Assembly: GCF_000298235.1 (NCBI RefSeq)
Contig: NZ_BAHE01000053.1
Span: 1-64,000, forward strand
Length of the DNA stretch: 64,000 bases
From: Gordonia namibiensis NBRC 108229
Lineage (GTDB): Bacteria; Actinomycetota; Actinomycetes; Mycobacteriales; Mycobacteriaceae
Reading direction: 5' to 3'
Position numbers and translations under genes: made by a program. A model generated the notes under the pieces. That model ran no database searches and was not told the DNA's origin. It worked only from the letters and a program-made list of their open reading frames with translations. This document shows positions 21,442-30,413 of this stretch, piece after piece. Numbering within the stretch: the stretch's first letter is position 1; the number at the start of each line of letters is the position of its first letter.

Positions 21442-21696
21442 GCTGGGAGATTGCCCTTCTCTCTCGTGCGGATCGTCGGCATGCCGGAGCCGAAACGACG
21501 GCATGGTCGATCACGTCCCACATCCGGGAATCCCACTGTAGAACGCCACCGCCCATGCCGGGATGGTTGGGGCCAAGTCAGTCCATCCGGGAGGCCGGGC
21601 CCGCAGGGCCCGCGGATGGGTGTTTGTGCACAGTCCTTCTTACAAAAGATTTCTCTTTAGAGAGGGATCCATCTCAGTAATAGGAACTGTGGAATC

Positions 21697-21705
21697 TGTG
21701 GACAA
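21697..21705 (-). promoter_or_regulatory. DnaA box, perfect
   Basis: TGTGGACAA on the plus strand is the exact complement of TTGTCCACA, the consensus DnaA box of high-GC actinobacteria. It lies at the edge of the AT-richer stretch. Confidence 0.85.
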
Positions 21706-21784
21706 CTGTCACATCGGGCCAGTCGGACGGGGTGCGCGGGTGTGCATGACCGGTGGAGCGTCGTTGAGCGGAATCCCAAGAGTT

Positions 21785-21793
21785 TGTGGACAA
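21785..21793 (-). promoter_or_regulatory. DnaA box, perfect
   Basis: This is a second exact copy of the TTGTCCACA box in the same orientation, 88 bases from the first. Confidence 0.85.
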
Positions 21794-22103
21794 AACTTGT
21801 TGTTCGCGCGGCGTCCACCGTCGGTGCACAGGTCTTGCCCTGTTATCCCACGCCGGTCCACAGCCTCCGGAGACAAAAATTGTCATTCGGAGATGGCCGA
21901 TCCGAGTGTGCGAGAACACAGAAGATCGACGCGTCAGTCTCGACCCGGGGAACAGAGTTGTGGTTCGGGCGGGTCGGATCCGACGGGATACGACGCCACC
22001 CTCACTCTTCGTTCGGGGCGCTGCGCCGCCCCTCGTTCTCCGTTGCGGGCGCCGCGACACCTTTCACAGCTGCCTGTTTCGGTCGGCGCGACGCCTTTTA
22101 CAC

Positions 22104-22146
22104 GCTGCCTGAGGTGCGAGGAGCGCAGCGACGAGCCACGAAGGCC
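22104..22146. repeat. Intergenic repeat, type 1 copy beside oriC
   Basis: This 43-base element begins GCTGCCTGAGGTGCGAGGAG and ends CGAGCCACGAAGGCC. It recurs with one inserted base at 58389-58432 and shares the core GCGAGGAGCGCAGCGACGAG with the type 2 pair at 54474-54573. Confidence 0.8.
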
Positions 22147-22211
22147 TGGTGAGACGACGCCGCCGACGCTAGCCCCTCCAGGAGCACCCAGATCGACCCC
22201 TGACACACGAA

Positions 22212-22244
22212 ACGCGCCTCCCGTGCGGGGCACGAGAGGCGCGT
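22212..22244 (-). terminator. dnaA terminator hairpin
   Basis: A 9-bp outer stem (22212-22220 with 22236-22244) and an inner GTGC/GCAC stem lie 21 bases beyond the dnaA stop. Confidence 0.7.
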
Positions 22245-22265
22245 GGAGGTAGAGGAGAAGGACTG

Positions 22266-23798
22266 TCAGCCCACCGCACGCTGCTTGATGCGGGCGGTCA
22301 GCTCCTGGACGTGGTCGTACACCTTGCGGCGCTCGGCCATCTCCTTGCGGATCTTGCGTTCGGCGTACATGACCGTGGTGTGGTCGCGGTCGAATGTCTC
22401 GCCGATCTTCGGCAGCGACAGGTCGGTCAGCTCGCGGCACAGGTACATCGAGATCTGACGTGCCTGGGCGATGGACCGGGTTTTACCGGGTCCGCGCAGC
22501 TCCTCGACCGAGATGTCGAAATACTCGGCGGTGATCGCGAGGATGCTGGCGGCGCTGACCTCGAGGGTGCCCGAGTTGGGCAGCAGTGCCTGCAGGACGA
22601 CGTCGGCGAGCGACTTGTCGAGCGCTGCGTCGTTGAGTGAGGCGAACGCCGTAACGCGGATCAGCGCACCCTCGAGCTCGCGGATGTTGCGTTCGATCTT
22701 CGACGCGATCAGCTCGAGGACGTCGTCGGGCACCGCGATGTTGTCCATCTGCGCCTTTTTGCGCAGGATGGCGATGCGGGTTTCCAGGTCGGGCGGCTGG
22801 ACGTCGGTGATCAGACCCCACTCGAACCGCGTGCGGAGTCGATCTTCAAGTGTGGCAAGCTGTTTCGGCGGACGATCGGACGAGATGACGATCTGCTTGC
22901 TCGCATTGTGGAGGGTGTTGAAGGTGTGGAAGAACTCTTCCTGGATACCTTCTTTACCCACCAGGAACTGGATGTCGTCGACCAGCAGCACGTCGACATC
23001 GCGGTAGCGGCGCTTGAACGCCACCCGCCGGTCGTCACGCAGCGAGTTGATGAAGTCGTTGGTGAATTCCTCGGTCGAGACGTACTTGACGCGCATCCCG
23101 GGGAACAGCCGTTGGGCGTAGTGTCCGGCCGCATGGAGCAGGTGGGTCTTGCCCAGTCCCGACTCTCCCCAGATGAACAGCGGGTTGTACGCCCGTGCCG
23201 GAGCCTCGGACACCGCGACGGCCGACGCGTGCGCGAAGCGATTCGACGCACCGATGACGAAAGTGTCAAAGGTGTACTTGGGGTTCAGGTTTGCGCCCGA
23301 CGGCGACGGCGTGCTCGTCGGCCGCTCGGCGAAATAGGAGGCCCAGTCGCCCGACGGTCGTCCGGTGTCGCCACCGGGCACCGCTCCGGCACCCGGGGCC
23401 GCCGGGAATCCGGCACCGATCGCCGCACCCGGGACCGCGGAGTAGTCGACCGGTGCCGAGCCGTTGACCAGGCGTGGTTCGGGCGCGGCCGGCTCCGGCA
23501 CTGGTTCGTCGTTGCGGGGTGTCTGGATGCGGACGCCGAGGTCCACGGGCTCGTTGAGGTGACGGCTCAGAACGGATCGGATCGTCTCGCGCAGATTGCG
23601 CTCGATCTGTTCCTGGACCAGAGCGGTCGGCACGGTGAGGAGGGCGAATCCCTCGGTGAGGGTGAGGGGTCGAACCAGTGACAGCCACGCCTTCTGCTGG
23701 CGGGTCAGTGGTTCGTGGTCACGTGCGGCTTCGTCGTCGTTGAGTTCGGCGACGACCTGTTGCCACACCTCACCGAATGTGTCGCGGTCTGAAGTCAC
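22266..23798 (-). CDS. dnaA: Chromosomal replication initiator DnaA
   Basis: This 510-residue protein has four DnaA domains: an N-terminal interaction domain, a variable Pro/Gly/Ala linker (about 90-170), an AAA+ core and a DNA-binding domain. Walker A is GESGLGKT near 211-218 and Walker B is [10 protein letters not shown] near 275. The box-recognition signature [11 protein letters not shown] is near the C terminus. It binds DnaA boxes in the adjacent region and opens oriC. The GTG at 23798 is chosen because AGGAGG precedes it at 8-base spacing and the product begins [12 protein letters not shown], in line with the family; an upstream start would add 24 unsupported residues. Confidence 0.97.
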   Translation of the reverse strand: MTSDRDTFGEVWQQVVAELNDDEAARDHEPLTRQQKAWLSLVRPLTLTEGFALLTVPTALVQEQIERNLRETIRSVLSRHLNEPVDLGVRIQTPRNDEPVPEPAAPEPRLVNGSAPVDYSAVPGAAIGAGFPAAPGAGAVPGGDTGRPSGDWASYFAERPTSTPSPSGANLNPKYTFDTFVIGASNRFAHASAVAVSEAPARAYNPLFIWGESGLGKTHLLHAAGHYAQRLFPGMRVKYVSTEEFTNDFINSLRDDRRVAFKRRYRDVDVLLVDDIQFLVGKEGIQEEFFHTFNTLHNASKQIVISSDRPPKQLATLEDRLRTRFEWGLITDVQPPDLETRIAILRKKAQMDNIAVPDDVLELIASKIERNIRELEGALIRVTAFASLNDAALDKSLADVVLQALLPNSGTLEVSAASILAITAEYFDISVEELRGPGKTRSIAQARQISMYLCRELTDLSLPKIGETFDRDHTTVMYAERKIRKEMAERRKVYDHVQELTARIKQRAVG

Positions 23799-24313
23799 GG
23801 GGCTGGCCTCCTGACCCGGAAAACTACCAGCGTTGACGCGGGCCGGGGCACCCCACGTCATCGACCGCATCTCTCCACAGAGTTATCCACACCTGTGTAC
23901 AACGGTGATGACGAACTTGGGACTTTGGTCGGTAACCTCGGATCCCGGCGACACTTCGTTCGTGTCCGGCAGGGGTTCGCGGCCGACGCTCTGACAGAAC
24001 CTAACAGAGGTGTCGGCGGGCGACAAAGCGATCGGGACAATTGACTCGTTCGAACTGATTGTCGTCATCCGCGTGCTCCAGAACACACCTGGTGAGAGAC
24101 TGTTCTGCTGCCCCGACGACCGCGTTTGATTTGAGCGCGCGCTGTCAGTAGTCTCGACTGGTCATCCAGGTTGCGGATTTGCGCGGCGTTTTGTCATGTT
24201 CGCCGAGTTCATCACCGACAAGAGTTCGGCACCGTCCTGGATCAACGACCAACGACAACATGTGGGTCACGTGCGGGTAACCGGCGTGCTCACAGGGAGC
24301 ACAAGGAGTCACC
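23799..24313. other. Divergent dnaA/rpmH promoter region
   Basis: These 515 bases separate dnaA (minus) from rpmH (plus). A perfect TTATCCACA DnaA box at 23883-23891 lies 85 bases upstream of the dnaA start, consistent with autoregulation or with an extension of the origin. A weaker CTCTCCACA lies at 23871-23879. The middle part is AT-richer than its surroundings. rpmH promoters must lie in the right half. No gene is evident. Confidence 0.7.
23883..23891 (+). promoter_or_regulatory. DnaA box upstream of dnaA
   Basis: TTATCCACA is the canonical box, close to the dnaA start, so DnaA could repress its own transcription from here. Confidence 0.75.
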
Positions 24314-24457
24314 GTGGCCAAGGGCAAGCGTACTTTCCAGCCGAACAACCGTCGTCGTTCGCGCGTGCACGGCTTCCGTCTGCGTATGCGGACCCGCGCC
24401 GGCCGTGCGATCGTCAGCAGCCGTCGTAACAAGGGCCGCGCGAAGCTCACCGCCTGA
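24314..24457 (+). CDS. rpmH: Ribosomal protein bL34
   Basis: The 47-residue product reads [20 protein letters not shown] at its start and ends [11 protein letters not shown], the bL34 sequence. It starts at GTG with AAGGAG 7 bases upstream. It is the first gene of the conserved rpmH-rnpA-yidD-yidC-jag string, which reads away from oriC on the plus strand. bL34 is a small basic protein of the large subunit. Confidence 0.97.
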   Translation: MAKGKRTFQPNNRRRSRVHGFRLRMRTRAGRAIVSSRRNKGRAKLTA

Positions 24458-24500
24458 TCGTCGGCTACCCACCGGATCCCCGGGTCCGGTCAGCTGATCG

Positions 24501-24932
24501 ATGACTGCGTCTTCTCATCGGATCTCTCGTGGATCCGACTTCTCACGCACCCTGAAGTCCGGTGCGCGGGTGAATGCTCGTGACTTCGTCGTACACCTGG
24601 CACCGGTCGGCCCACAGTGGCCGGATCCGGCCGGGTTGCGGCGCGACGTCGCCATGACAGGTGGACCCTGGCTCGGTCTCGTCGTGAGCAAGTCGGTGGG
24701 CAACGCCGTGGTCCGCCATGCCGTCGCACGACGGCTGCGGGCCGCGTTCGCGGCGACCAGGCATCTCTGTCCGGCCGTCGAGACATACGTGGTGATCCGC
24801 GCTCGGCGCGGCGCCGCGGACAGGACCAGTGAAGAACTGGCGGATCAACTCCGGGCAGCCTTCACCAGCCGGCGGGTCGTCGAAATGGCGTCCACCGCAG
24901 GCACACCGATCGGGGCGGGTGTCGGACGATGA
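24501..24932 (+). CDS. rnpA: Ribonuclease P protein component
   Basis: This 143-residue protein carries the RNR signature as SKSVGNAVVRHAVARRLR at about 63-80, which contacts the RNase P RNA. It begins MTASSHRISRGSDFSRTLKSG, typical of the family. With the RNA subunit it removes tRNA 5' leaders. The ATG lies 43 bases after rpmH and its end overlaps yidD by 4 bases (ATGA). Confidence 0.96.
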   Translation: MTASSHRISRGSDFSRTLKSGARVNARDFVVHLAPVGPQWPDPAGLRRDVAMTGGPWLGLVVSKSVGNAVVRHAVARRLRAAFAATRHLCPAVETYVVIRARRGAADRTSEELADQLRAAFTSRRVVEMASTAGTPIGAGVGR

Positions 24933-25405
24933 TCGACTCCGAGCTGGATGACCGTGGATCGGCCCCCTCCCCCACCCCGTCATCGTCGACTCCGGACATT
25001 CGGACCGACTCGCCCGCGGATGCGGACGATCAGCTCACCGTCATCACTCGGATGCGCCGCGGAGCCCACCTGCTCCCCCGCCGCACGGTCATCTTTCTCA
25101 TCGAGCTCTACCGCACCTGGGTCTCGCCGCTGCGGCTGCCCACGTGCCGGTTCGAACCGACCTGCTCGGGTTATGCAGTGGAAGCCCTCTCTCGTCACGG
25201 CTTCTTGTACGGCTCCCTGCTGGCGACGGTCCGGCTCCTCAAATGCGGTCCGTGGCACAAGCCCGGATACGACCCGGTCCCGGATAGAGGTCCCCGCGAA
25301 CTGTGGAGCGATCTCTGCTGCCGGGTCCGTGAACTCTCCGGCGGGCCGCGGGCCCACGATGACCGGACCCATCAGCCACCATCCCGGCGGAACGATTCCA
25401 CCTAG
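24929..25405 (+). CDS. yidD: Membrane protein insertion efficiency factor YidD
   Basis: The 158-residue product contains the YidD core: IELYRTWVSPLRLPTCRFEP, then TCSGYAVEALSRHG and LLKCGPWHKPGYDPVP. Conserved cysteines are present. An N-terminal extension of about 45 residues, rich in Ser, Pro and Asp, precedes the core, and a tail of about 35 residues follows it. Typical YidD proteins have 70-115 residues. The ATG is coupled to rnpA by a 4-base overlap, which supports this start over a shorter one at MRRGAHLL (codon 42). It assists YidC-dependent insertion at the inner membrane. Confidence 0.9.
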   Translation: MIDSELDDRGSAPSPTPSSSTPDIRTDSPADADDQLTVITRMRRGAHLLPRRTVIFLIELYRTWVSPLRLPTCRFEPTCSGYAVEALSRHGFLYGSLLATVRLLKCGPWHKPGYDPVPDRGPRELWSDLCCRVRELSGGPRAHDDRTHQPPSRRNDST

Positions 25406-25433
25406 AGAACAACAAGTAAGGGGTACCTGACCC

Positions 25434-26624
25434 GTGCTCGACTTCATCTACTACCCGGTCTCCGGGATCATGTGGGTGTGGCATTGGCTCTTCAGCTACG
25501 TCACGCCCAGCAGTCCCGGTGGCGACGGCATCGCCTGGGCACTGTCCGTGGTGTTCCTCGTCTTCACCCTGCGCGCGATTCTCTACAAGCCCTTCGTGAA
25601 GCAGATCCGCACCACGAAGAAGATGCAGGAGATCAACCCGCAGCTTCAGGCGATCCGGAAGAAGTACGCCAAGGACCGGGTCAAGATGACCGAGGAGATG
25701 CAGAAGCTGCAGAAGGAGCACGGGTTCAACCCGATGCTCGGCTGCCTGCCGATGCTGCTGCAGATCCCGGTGTTCATCGGTCTGTTCCACGTGCTGCGTT
25801 CGTTCAACCGCATGGGTACCGGCATGGGACAGCTCGGCATGAGTGCCGCCGAGACCCGGTCGCAGGGCAACTACGTCTTCAGCGCCGACCAGGTGCAGAA
25901 CTTCCTCGACGCCCGTCTGTTCGGTGTGCCCCTGTCGTCCTACCTCGTCGAGCCGGTCACCGAGTTCCAGGCCTTCGTCGAGCCCGGCGCCCCCATCGAT
26001 TTCACCCGTGTCCAGATCGGTTATGTCATCGTCCCGATGATGATCATCGCCTCGATCGCGACGCACATGAACTCGCGCGCATCGGTGCAGCGTCAGCCCG
26101 AGGCCGCCCTCGAGAACCCGCAGACCCGGATGATGAACAACCTCGCGCTGTACATCTTCCCGATCGGCATCCTGATCACCGGTCCGTTCTTCCCCGTCGC
26201 GATCCTCCTCTACTGGATGAGCAACAACATCTGGACCTACGGCCAGCAGCATCTGGTGTTCGGCAAGATCGCCAAGGAAGAGGAAGAGGCCAAGCGCCTC
26301 AAGCAGGAGAAGCTGAAGGCGAACGCCCCCAAGCCCGGTGCGCGTCCGGACCGCCAGAAGAAGCGCAACGCATCTGCTGATGCCTCCGGGGACGCGGACA
26401 CGACGGCTGTGTCGATGACCAAGGCGGGTGCAGCCGACGAAGCGGGTACGACGTCTGACTCCTCCTCCGGCGAAACCACCGACTCCGCGCCGAGTGCGAA
26501 GCCGAAGCCGGGACAGAAGCCGACGCGCTCAGGCGCCGGCGCCGGTCCGGGTTCCAAGAAGCAACCCCCCAACCGGGGCGGGAAGTCCACCGCCAAGAGC
26601 GGTAAGAAACGCGGCAAGCGATGA
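25434..26624 (+). CDS. yidC: Membrane protein insertase YidC (Oxa1 family)
   Basis: This 396-residue protein has five predicted membrane segments, beginning with [17 protein letters not shown]. The family-typical cytoplasmic loop contains [19 protein letters not shown], followed by [20 protein letters not shown]. The periplasmic domain of proteobacterial YidC is absent, as usual in actinobacteria. The last 110 residues are a charged, low-complexity tail rich in Lys, Ser, Ala and Pro that could bind ribosomes. It starts at GTG 28 bases after yidD. It inserts and folds membrane proteins with or without SecYEG. Confidence 0.96.
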   Translation: MLDFIYYPVSGIMWVWHWLFSYVTPSSPGGDGIAWALSVVFLVFTLRAILYKPFVKQIRTTKKMQEINPQLQAIRKKYAKDRVKMTEEMQKLQKEHGFNPMLGCLPMLLQIPVFIGLFHVLRSFNRMGTGMGQLGMSAAETRSQGNYVFSADQVQNFLDARLFGVPLSSYLVEPVTEFQAFVEPGAPIDFTRVQIGYVIVPMMIIASIATHMNSRASVQRQPEAALENPQTRMMNNLALYIFPIGILITGPFFPVAILLYWMSNNIWTYGQQHLVFGKIAKEEEEAKRLKQEKLKANAPKPGARPDRQKKRNASADASGDADTTAVSMTKAGAADEAGTTSDSSSGETTDSAPSAKPKPGQKPTRSGAGAGPGSKKQPPNRGGKSTAKSGKKRGKR

Positions 26625-26665
26625 CCGCACAAGACTTGTTCGAAGCACACAGTTAGGTGAATGAG

Positions 26666-27322
26666 ATGACAGCAGAGACTGCAACTCAAACCGGAACCGG
26701 GACCGAGGCACAGGACGACGCCAAGGCCACGACCGATGCCCAGACCGACACCGCCGAGTCCACGGGAGCGGACGCCGCTGCCGACACCGACGTCACCGAG
26801 GAGTCCGCCGAGGAGTCCGCCGAGGATTTTGACGACGATCAGGACGATGACGAGGACGATGAGGATCGCCTCGTCGAAGAGGGTGAGATCGCGGGCGACT
26901 ACCTCGAGCAGCTGCTCGACGTTCTCGACTTCGACGGCGACATCGATCTGGATGTCGACGGTGACCGTGCCGTCGTCAGCATCGACGGGGGCGACGACCT
27001 GACGAAGCTCGTCGGCCGCAAGGGTGAGGTTCTCGACGCCCTGCAGGAGCTGACCCGCCTCGCGGTCCAGCAGGCGACCGGCGAGCGCAGCCGGCTGATG
27101 CTCGACATCGCCCGGTGGCGTGCCGACCGTCGTGACCGCCTGGCCCGTCTCGGTCGCGAGGTCGCCGAGCGTGTGCTCAAGTCGGGCGAGCGTGAAGCGC
27201 TCGATCCGATGACCCCGTTCGAGCGTAAGATCGTTCACGATGCGGTCGCCGCCGTCGACGGTGTCGTCAGCGAGAGCGAGGGCGCCGAGCCCAAGCGCCG
27301 GGTGGTGGTCCTCCCCGAGTAG
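26666..27322 (+). CDS. khpB: KhpB/Jag RNA-binding protein (KH-R3H)
   Basis: The 218-residue product has a long acidic N terminus (runs of Asp and Glu to about residue 70). A KH-like domain with the GxxG loop as GRKG follows (VGRKGEVLDALQELTRLAVQ), and then an R3H domain (ALDPMTPFERKIVHDAVAAV). KhpB/Jag proteins bind RNA and affect growth and division in Gram-positive bacteria. The ATG at 26666 is preferred, with AGGTG a few bases upstream; an in-frame GTG lies three codons earlier. It follows yidC by 41 bases, the standard order. A terminator follows. Confidence 0.92.
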   Translation: MTAETATQTGTGTEAQDDAKATTDAQTDTAESTGADAAADTDVTEESAEESAEDFDDDQDDDEDDEDRLVEEGEIAGDYLEQLLDVLDFDGDIDLDVDGDRAVVSIDGGDDLTKLVGRKGEVLDALQELTRLAVQQATGERSRLMLDIARWRADRRDRLARLGREVAERVLKSGEREALDPMTPFERKIVHDAVAAVDGVVSESEGAEPKRRVVVLPE

Positions 27323-27345
27323 GACTCGCCCGAACCTGAAGCCCA

Positions 27346-27376
27346 CTCAGGCCCCGACCGACGGTCGGGGCCTGAG
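27346..27376 (+). terminator. Terminator of the rpmH-khpB operon
   Basis: A 14-bp perfect stem (27346-27359 with 27363-27376) with a 3-base loop is followed by TCGTTTTC, an intrinsic terminator 23 bases past the khpB stop. Confidence 0.9.
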
Positions 27377-27458
27377 TCGTTTTCAGGGCTCCCCTCCCCT
27401 GCCGTTCTGGTGCCGACGTCTCGGTGTCCCGGCTCCGCGCGGGAATCACAACGGTGTT

Positions 27459-27472
27459 GTTTCACGTGAAAC
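27459..27472. promoter_or_regulatory. parS: parS site 1 (perfect)
   Basis: GTTTCACGTGAAAC is a perfect 14-bp palindrome identical to the core of the bacterial parS consensus TGTTTCACGTGAAACA; the preceding T also matches. Confidence 0.93.
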
Positions 27473-28200
27473 CGGACGGGGTCGGAGTGTGTACGCACTC
27501 GACTCTGAACGCCTAACTCGTGGTGGCTCGAGTAATGATCCGCGACGGGGACGGTTGGCAAGTGCGAAGCCCGCCGGCGGACGGGGTGCCGAGACGTCGA
27601 ACTGACCGTTCCGGGGCTTTAAAGACAGCGAATTTTCAGGACCTGAGTCATCGGTGCTGATTCGTCACGTGTCGATTCATTCCGATCCGGTCCCCGGTTG
27701 CCGGGTAGCGCTGCTTATCCCCGCCCCGGGTTTCGCGTGCTGGGCATAACACTCGGGTCCCCTGCTGTCGGAGGGCCATGCCCTGGGCGGCGTGCTCGGG
27801 GGAATACCGCGCGTGGTTGTGTGTCCGGCTGCTGACGCCAGGACAGAATGATCCCCCCGGCCTGAAGCCACCGCAGTCGTCTCACCCAACTCTTGTCCGA
27901 CGCTGATATCGCAGACGTGGCAATTGTCGGCAATTGCCGGCGTCCTACCGTGGCGGTTCGAAGCGTCACGGCCGTCGGCGAGCTGTCGATACGAGCCTCG
28001 TCGGACGCGCATCATCTCGAGCGAGACCGGAACTGCGGGTTCACCCGACTTGAAGTCAGTAGCCGACCCTCGCGTCCACGGAACCGGATCGTCGATCACC
28101 TCCGATGGTGAACCCCCGCGGTTAGAGCTACAGCCGCCAGACGTCGCGCATGGTGTCGGACACCGACACGCTTCGCGACACCTGCGTGCGCACTGGCGCG

Positions 28201-28214
28201 GTTCCACGTGAAAC
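28201..28214. promoter_or_regulatory. parS: parS site 2 (one mismatch)
   Basis: GTTCCACGTGAAAC differs from the palindromic core at one position (T to C in the left arm). Confidence 0.82.
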
Positions 28215-28666
28215 CGCGCCGACTCTGTATCAAGTGGCCCGCGGCCAACTCAGGCGGCCTTGGTTTGACTCTGGATCGCTGGGGCGCCCGGCGACAGGAG
28301 CACCTGCGGGTCGAAGAAGTCCGCTTGCAGATGCGCCGACCCTCAAGACCGGTGTCTGCCGTCGCAGCGAAGGTGAAGCTGTCGGTCGGTCCGGACGCGG
28401 AGAGGTACGTACGCGACGCTTCCTGAAACCTGGCCCCGCTCCCCTCCCCCACCGGAATGGGTTCACGTCGCCGATAAGAGAAACACCCGGCGTGCTCGGG
28501 TGTTCGCACAGTCATGGCGCACGGACCGGGTCGAGTCTGACGTCGTCGCGGTTGTCGGAGGCGCGGCGCGGCGGGTAACGGTACGGTCTGTGGCTCGGCC
28601 GATCGGAGGCGCCTACGCTCACGCAAAAAGAGCCGCGATGACCCCGGACCGGAATGACATGGTGTC

Positions 28667-28680
28667 GTTTCACGTGAAAC
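28667..28680. promoter_or_regulatory. parS: parS site 3 (perfect)
   Basis: This is an exact GTTTCACGTGAAAC core. Confidence 0.92.
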
Positions 28681-29382
28681 CGTGCGCCCTCCTATCGCTG
28701 AACCTGACCCGGCAGCATCGCCCGGTCCCATATGAAGCCGTCGCAACCGGTGCTTCGGCGAACCAGGCGTTTGTTACGCGGTCGTCGAATCGAACTGCCC
28801 TACGTCGGACCCGCGCTCACTGGCAGGGACCCCTTCGCTTTCGCCGACGTGTAGACCGGCTCGCTCGCTCCGGGATGATCCTCAGTCTGCGCGAAGGACG
28901 CCGCTACCCTCCCGTCGAGCCGGGTGCACGCCGCTCAGTGACCCGTCTGTGCGTTCAGCCGTCAGCCATATCAGGCGAACCCACGATCGTCGTCGGGGCT
29001 GGGGCACCTGGCGGTAGTCGAAGGGGGCCGTTGCTGCGCCACCACGATATGCCGGGTACTACTAAGCAGTGCGTGGTCTGAGCCGGCCAGTAGGGATAGC
29101 AGCGTACTGACTGGGCGACCTCGTGGGCGAGAACCTGGCGTCACAGCACCCGCGCGGGAGCGGTCCTCGATTTCGCTTTGGTTCACCGCGGTCCGACTAG
29201 TGGCCGTATGGGGATCGGCAGTTCCCGCCCATCGATCGGGTCCTCGTGTCGGGGGTCAGATCAGCCACCGCAGACGTCACACGAACCGACCGGCACCCTG
29301 CCATTCTCCGAGGGGAAACCTTCTGGGATCGGTTGGCTTCGGGCGGCGTTCGGGGGAACCGATGGCAAATAACAACGATGTG

Positions 29383-29396
29383 GTTTCACGTGAAAC
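29383..29396. promoter_or_regulatory. parS: parS site 4 (perfect)
   Basis: This is an exact GTTTCACGTGAAAC core followed by A, so 15 of the 16 consensus bases match. Confidence 0.93.
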
Positions 29397-29439
29397 ATGG
29401 GCCGTGGCGGTGATGTGTACCGACCGTCAGTCCCGCCCG

Positions 29440-29453
29440 GTTCCACGTGAAAC
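29440..29453. promoter_or_regulatory. parS: parS site 5 (one mismatch)
   Basis: GTTCCACGTGAAAC, the same variant as site 2, lies 34 bases before the rsmG start and 57 bp from site 4, so ParB spreading could cover the rsmG promoter. Confidence 0.83.
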
Positions 29454-29486
29454 ACTGTCATAGGACCAACTAGAAACGGAGGCCAA

Positions 29487-30188
29487 GTGTCGTCAGACGC
29501 TCAACCCGATGACCATCCCGACCTTGACGCATTGCAGACCCCGCCGGCTTCGGCAGACGCGGTCTTCGGCGAACGTAAGGAACTGGCGAAGGGTTACTGG
29601 CGAATACTGGCCACCGATGGGATCGACCACGGCCTGATGGGACCCCGCGAGGTGCCACGGTTGTGGGATCGCCACATCCTCAACTGCGCGGTGATCGGGG
29701 AACTGATCAAGGAGGACGAGACGGTGTTCGACGTCGGGAGCGGCGCGGGTCTCCCCGGGCTACCGCTCGCGATCGCGCGCCCAGATGTGTCCATCACCCT
29801 GATCGAACCGCTGCTCCGGCGCAGCACCTTCCTCGAGCGAGCGGTGGAGACACTCGGTCTCGAGAACGTGCGGGTTGTTCGCGGCCGTGCGGAGGAGAAG
29901 GCGGTCCGCGCCGATGTCGGCCTCGCGGACGTGGTCACCTCACGGGCCGTTGCGCCGCTCGAGCGACTTTCCAAGTGGTCCGCTCCCCTGGTTCGCGGGG
30001 GCGGTCGGATGATCGCGATCAAGGGATCCTCGGCAGCCGAAGAGATCGAGCGGGATCGCGCGGTGGTCGGGCGGACCGGAATCAGCGACCTCCGCGTCGT
30101 CACGTGTGGGGCGGTTCTCGAGACTCCGACGACGGTCGTCGTAGGGACGAAGGCGGAGCGCGCGGCCAAGAAACAGCGACGGCGATGA
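29487..30188 (+). CDS. rsmG: 16S rRNA (guanine-N7) methyltransferase RsmG (GidB)
   Basis: This 233-residue protein methylates N7 of G527 (E. coli numbering) in 16S rRNA; loss gives low-level streptomycin resistance in related species. The SAM-binding motif VFDVGSGAGLPGLPLAIARP is near 85-104, preceded by LWDRHILNCAVI. The family-typical TSRAVAPLERLSKW follows, and a basic C terminus ends the protein. The GTG start is preceded by GGAGG. It heads the rsmG-parA-parB group, and parS sites 4 and 5 lie in its upstream region. Confidence 0.96.
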   Translation: MSSDAQPDDHPDLDALQTPPASADAVFGERKELAKGYWRILATDGIDHGLMGPREVPRLWDRHILNCAVIGELIKEDETVFDVGSGAGLPGLPLAIARPDVSITLIEPLLRRSTFLERAVETLGLENVRVVRGRAEEKAVRADVGLADVVTSRAVAPLERLSKWSAPLVRGGGRMIAIKGSSAAEEIERDRAVVGRTGISDLRVVTCGAVLETPTTVVVGTKAERAAKKQRRR

Positions 30189-30413
30189 GTACCGACTCGG
30201 TCGTTCGAGCCGGTGCGGCGGATCCCGCCGATGGTGTCACACAGAGGGAGTTCTGAATTGGTATGGAGTCCGCGTAAGGCGCAGAATAGAAAGCGATCTG
30301 GCAGCGCGTCTCGGCGCGCTGCCGTCGACGATTCTGCATCTGTCGGAGCCGGGGCGACGCCCGCCGGACCCGACAACTCGAACGCCTACCAGGTAGGTCA
30401 AAGGAGTGCCCGC

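Larger units (their letters stand above)
21442..22265. other. oriC: oriC region between dnaN and dnaA
   Basis: These 824 bases have no convincing gene. Two perfect DnaA boxes of the actinobacterial form (TTGTCCACA, minus strand) lie at 21697-21705 and 21785-21793. Weaker copies lie at 21624-21632 (TTGTGCACA) and 21854-21862 (CGGTCCACA). An AT-richer stretch at about 21637-21690 (TTCTTACAAAAGATTTCTC and following bases) is the best candidate unwinding element. Gene direction flips on either side of the oriC-dnaA area, as expected for an origin. The dnaA-proximal part holds one copy of an intergenic repeat (22104-22146) and the dnaA terminator. Confidence 0.9.
27323..29486. other. Gene-poor 2.16-kb region with clustered parS sites
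   Basis: khpB and rsmG, normally close together, are separated here by 2,164 bases. I find no ORF with a recognisable protein, ribosome-binding site and family support; the open frames present overlap one another on both strands. The region appears less GC-rich than flanking genes. It contains a terminator at its left end and five palindromic parS-like sites (27459, 28201, 28667, 29383, 29440). It behaves like a centromere-type region rather than a coding one. Confidence 0.75.

Noticed and set aside
21843-21851. DnaA box candidate TTATCCCAC
   Set aside because: Three of nine positions differ from TTATCCACA, including the conserved CACA end.
27677-28207. Minus-strand 176-residue Cys-containing frame in the parS region
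   Set aside because: No recognisable motifs or start signal; other frames overlap it on both strands.
28096-28746. Minus-strand 216-residue frame in the parS region
   Set aside because: No recognisable protein, overlaps a plus-strand frame, spans two parS sites and lacks a convincing start signal. Kept as gene-free.
28500-29081. Plus-strand 193-residue frame in the parS region
   Set aside because: Composition is unlike neighbouring genes, with no family similarity and no good ribosome-binding site.
30213-30413. Longer parA start upstream of 30414
   Set aside because: It would add 67 residues without a ribosome-binding site, while AAGGAG at 30401-30406 is ideally spaced for the GTG at 30414.
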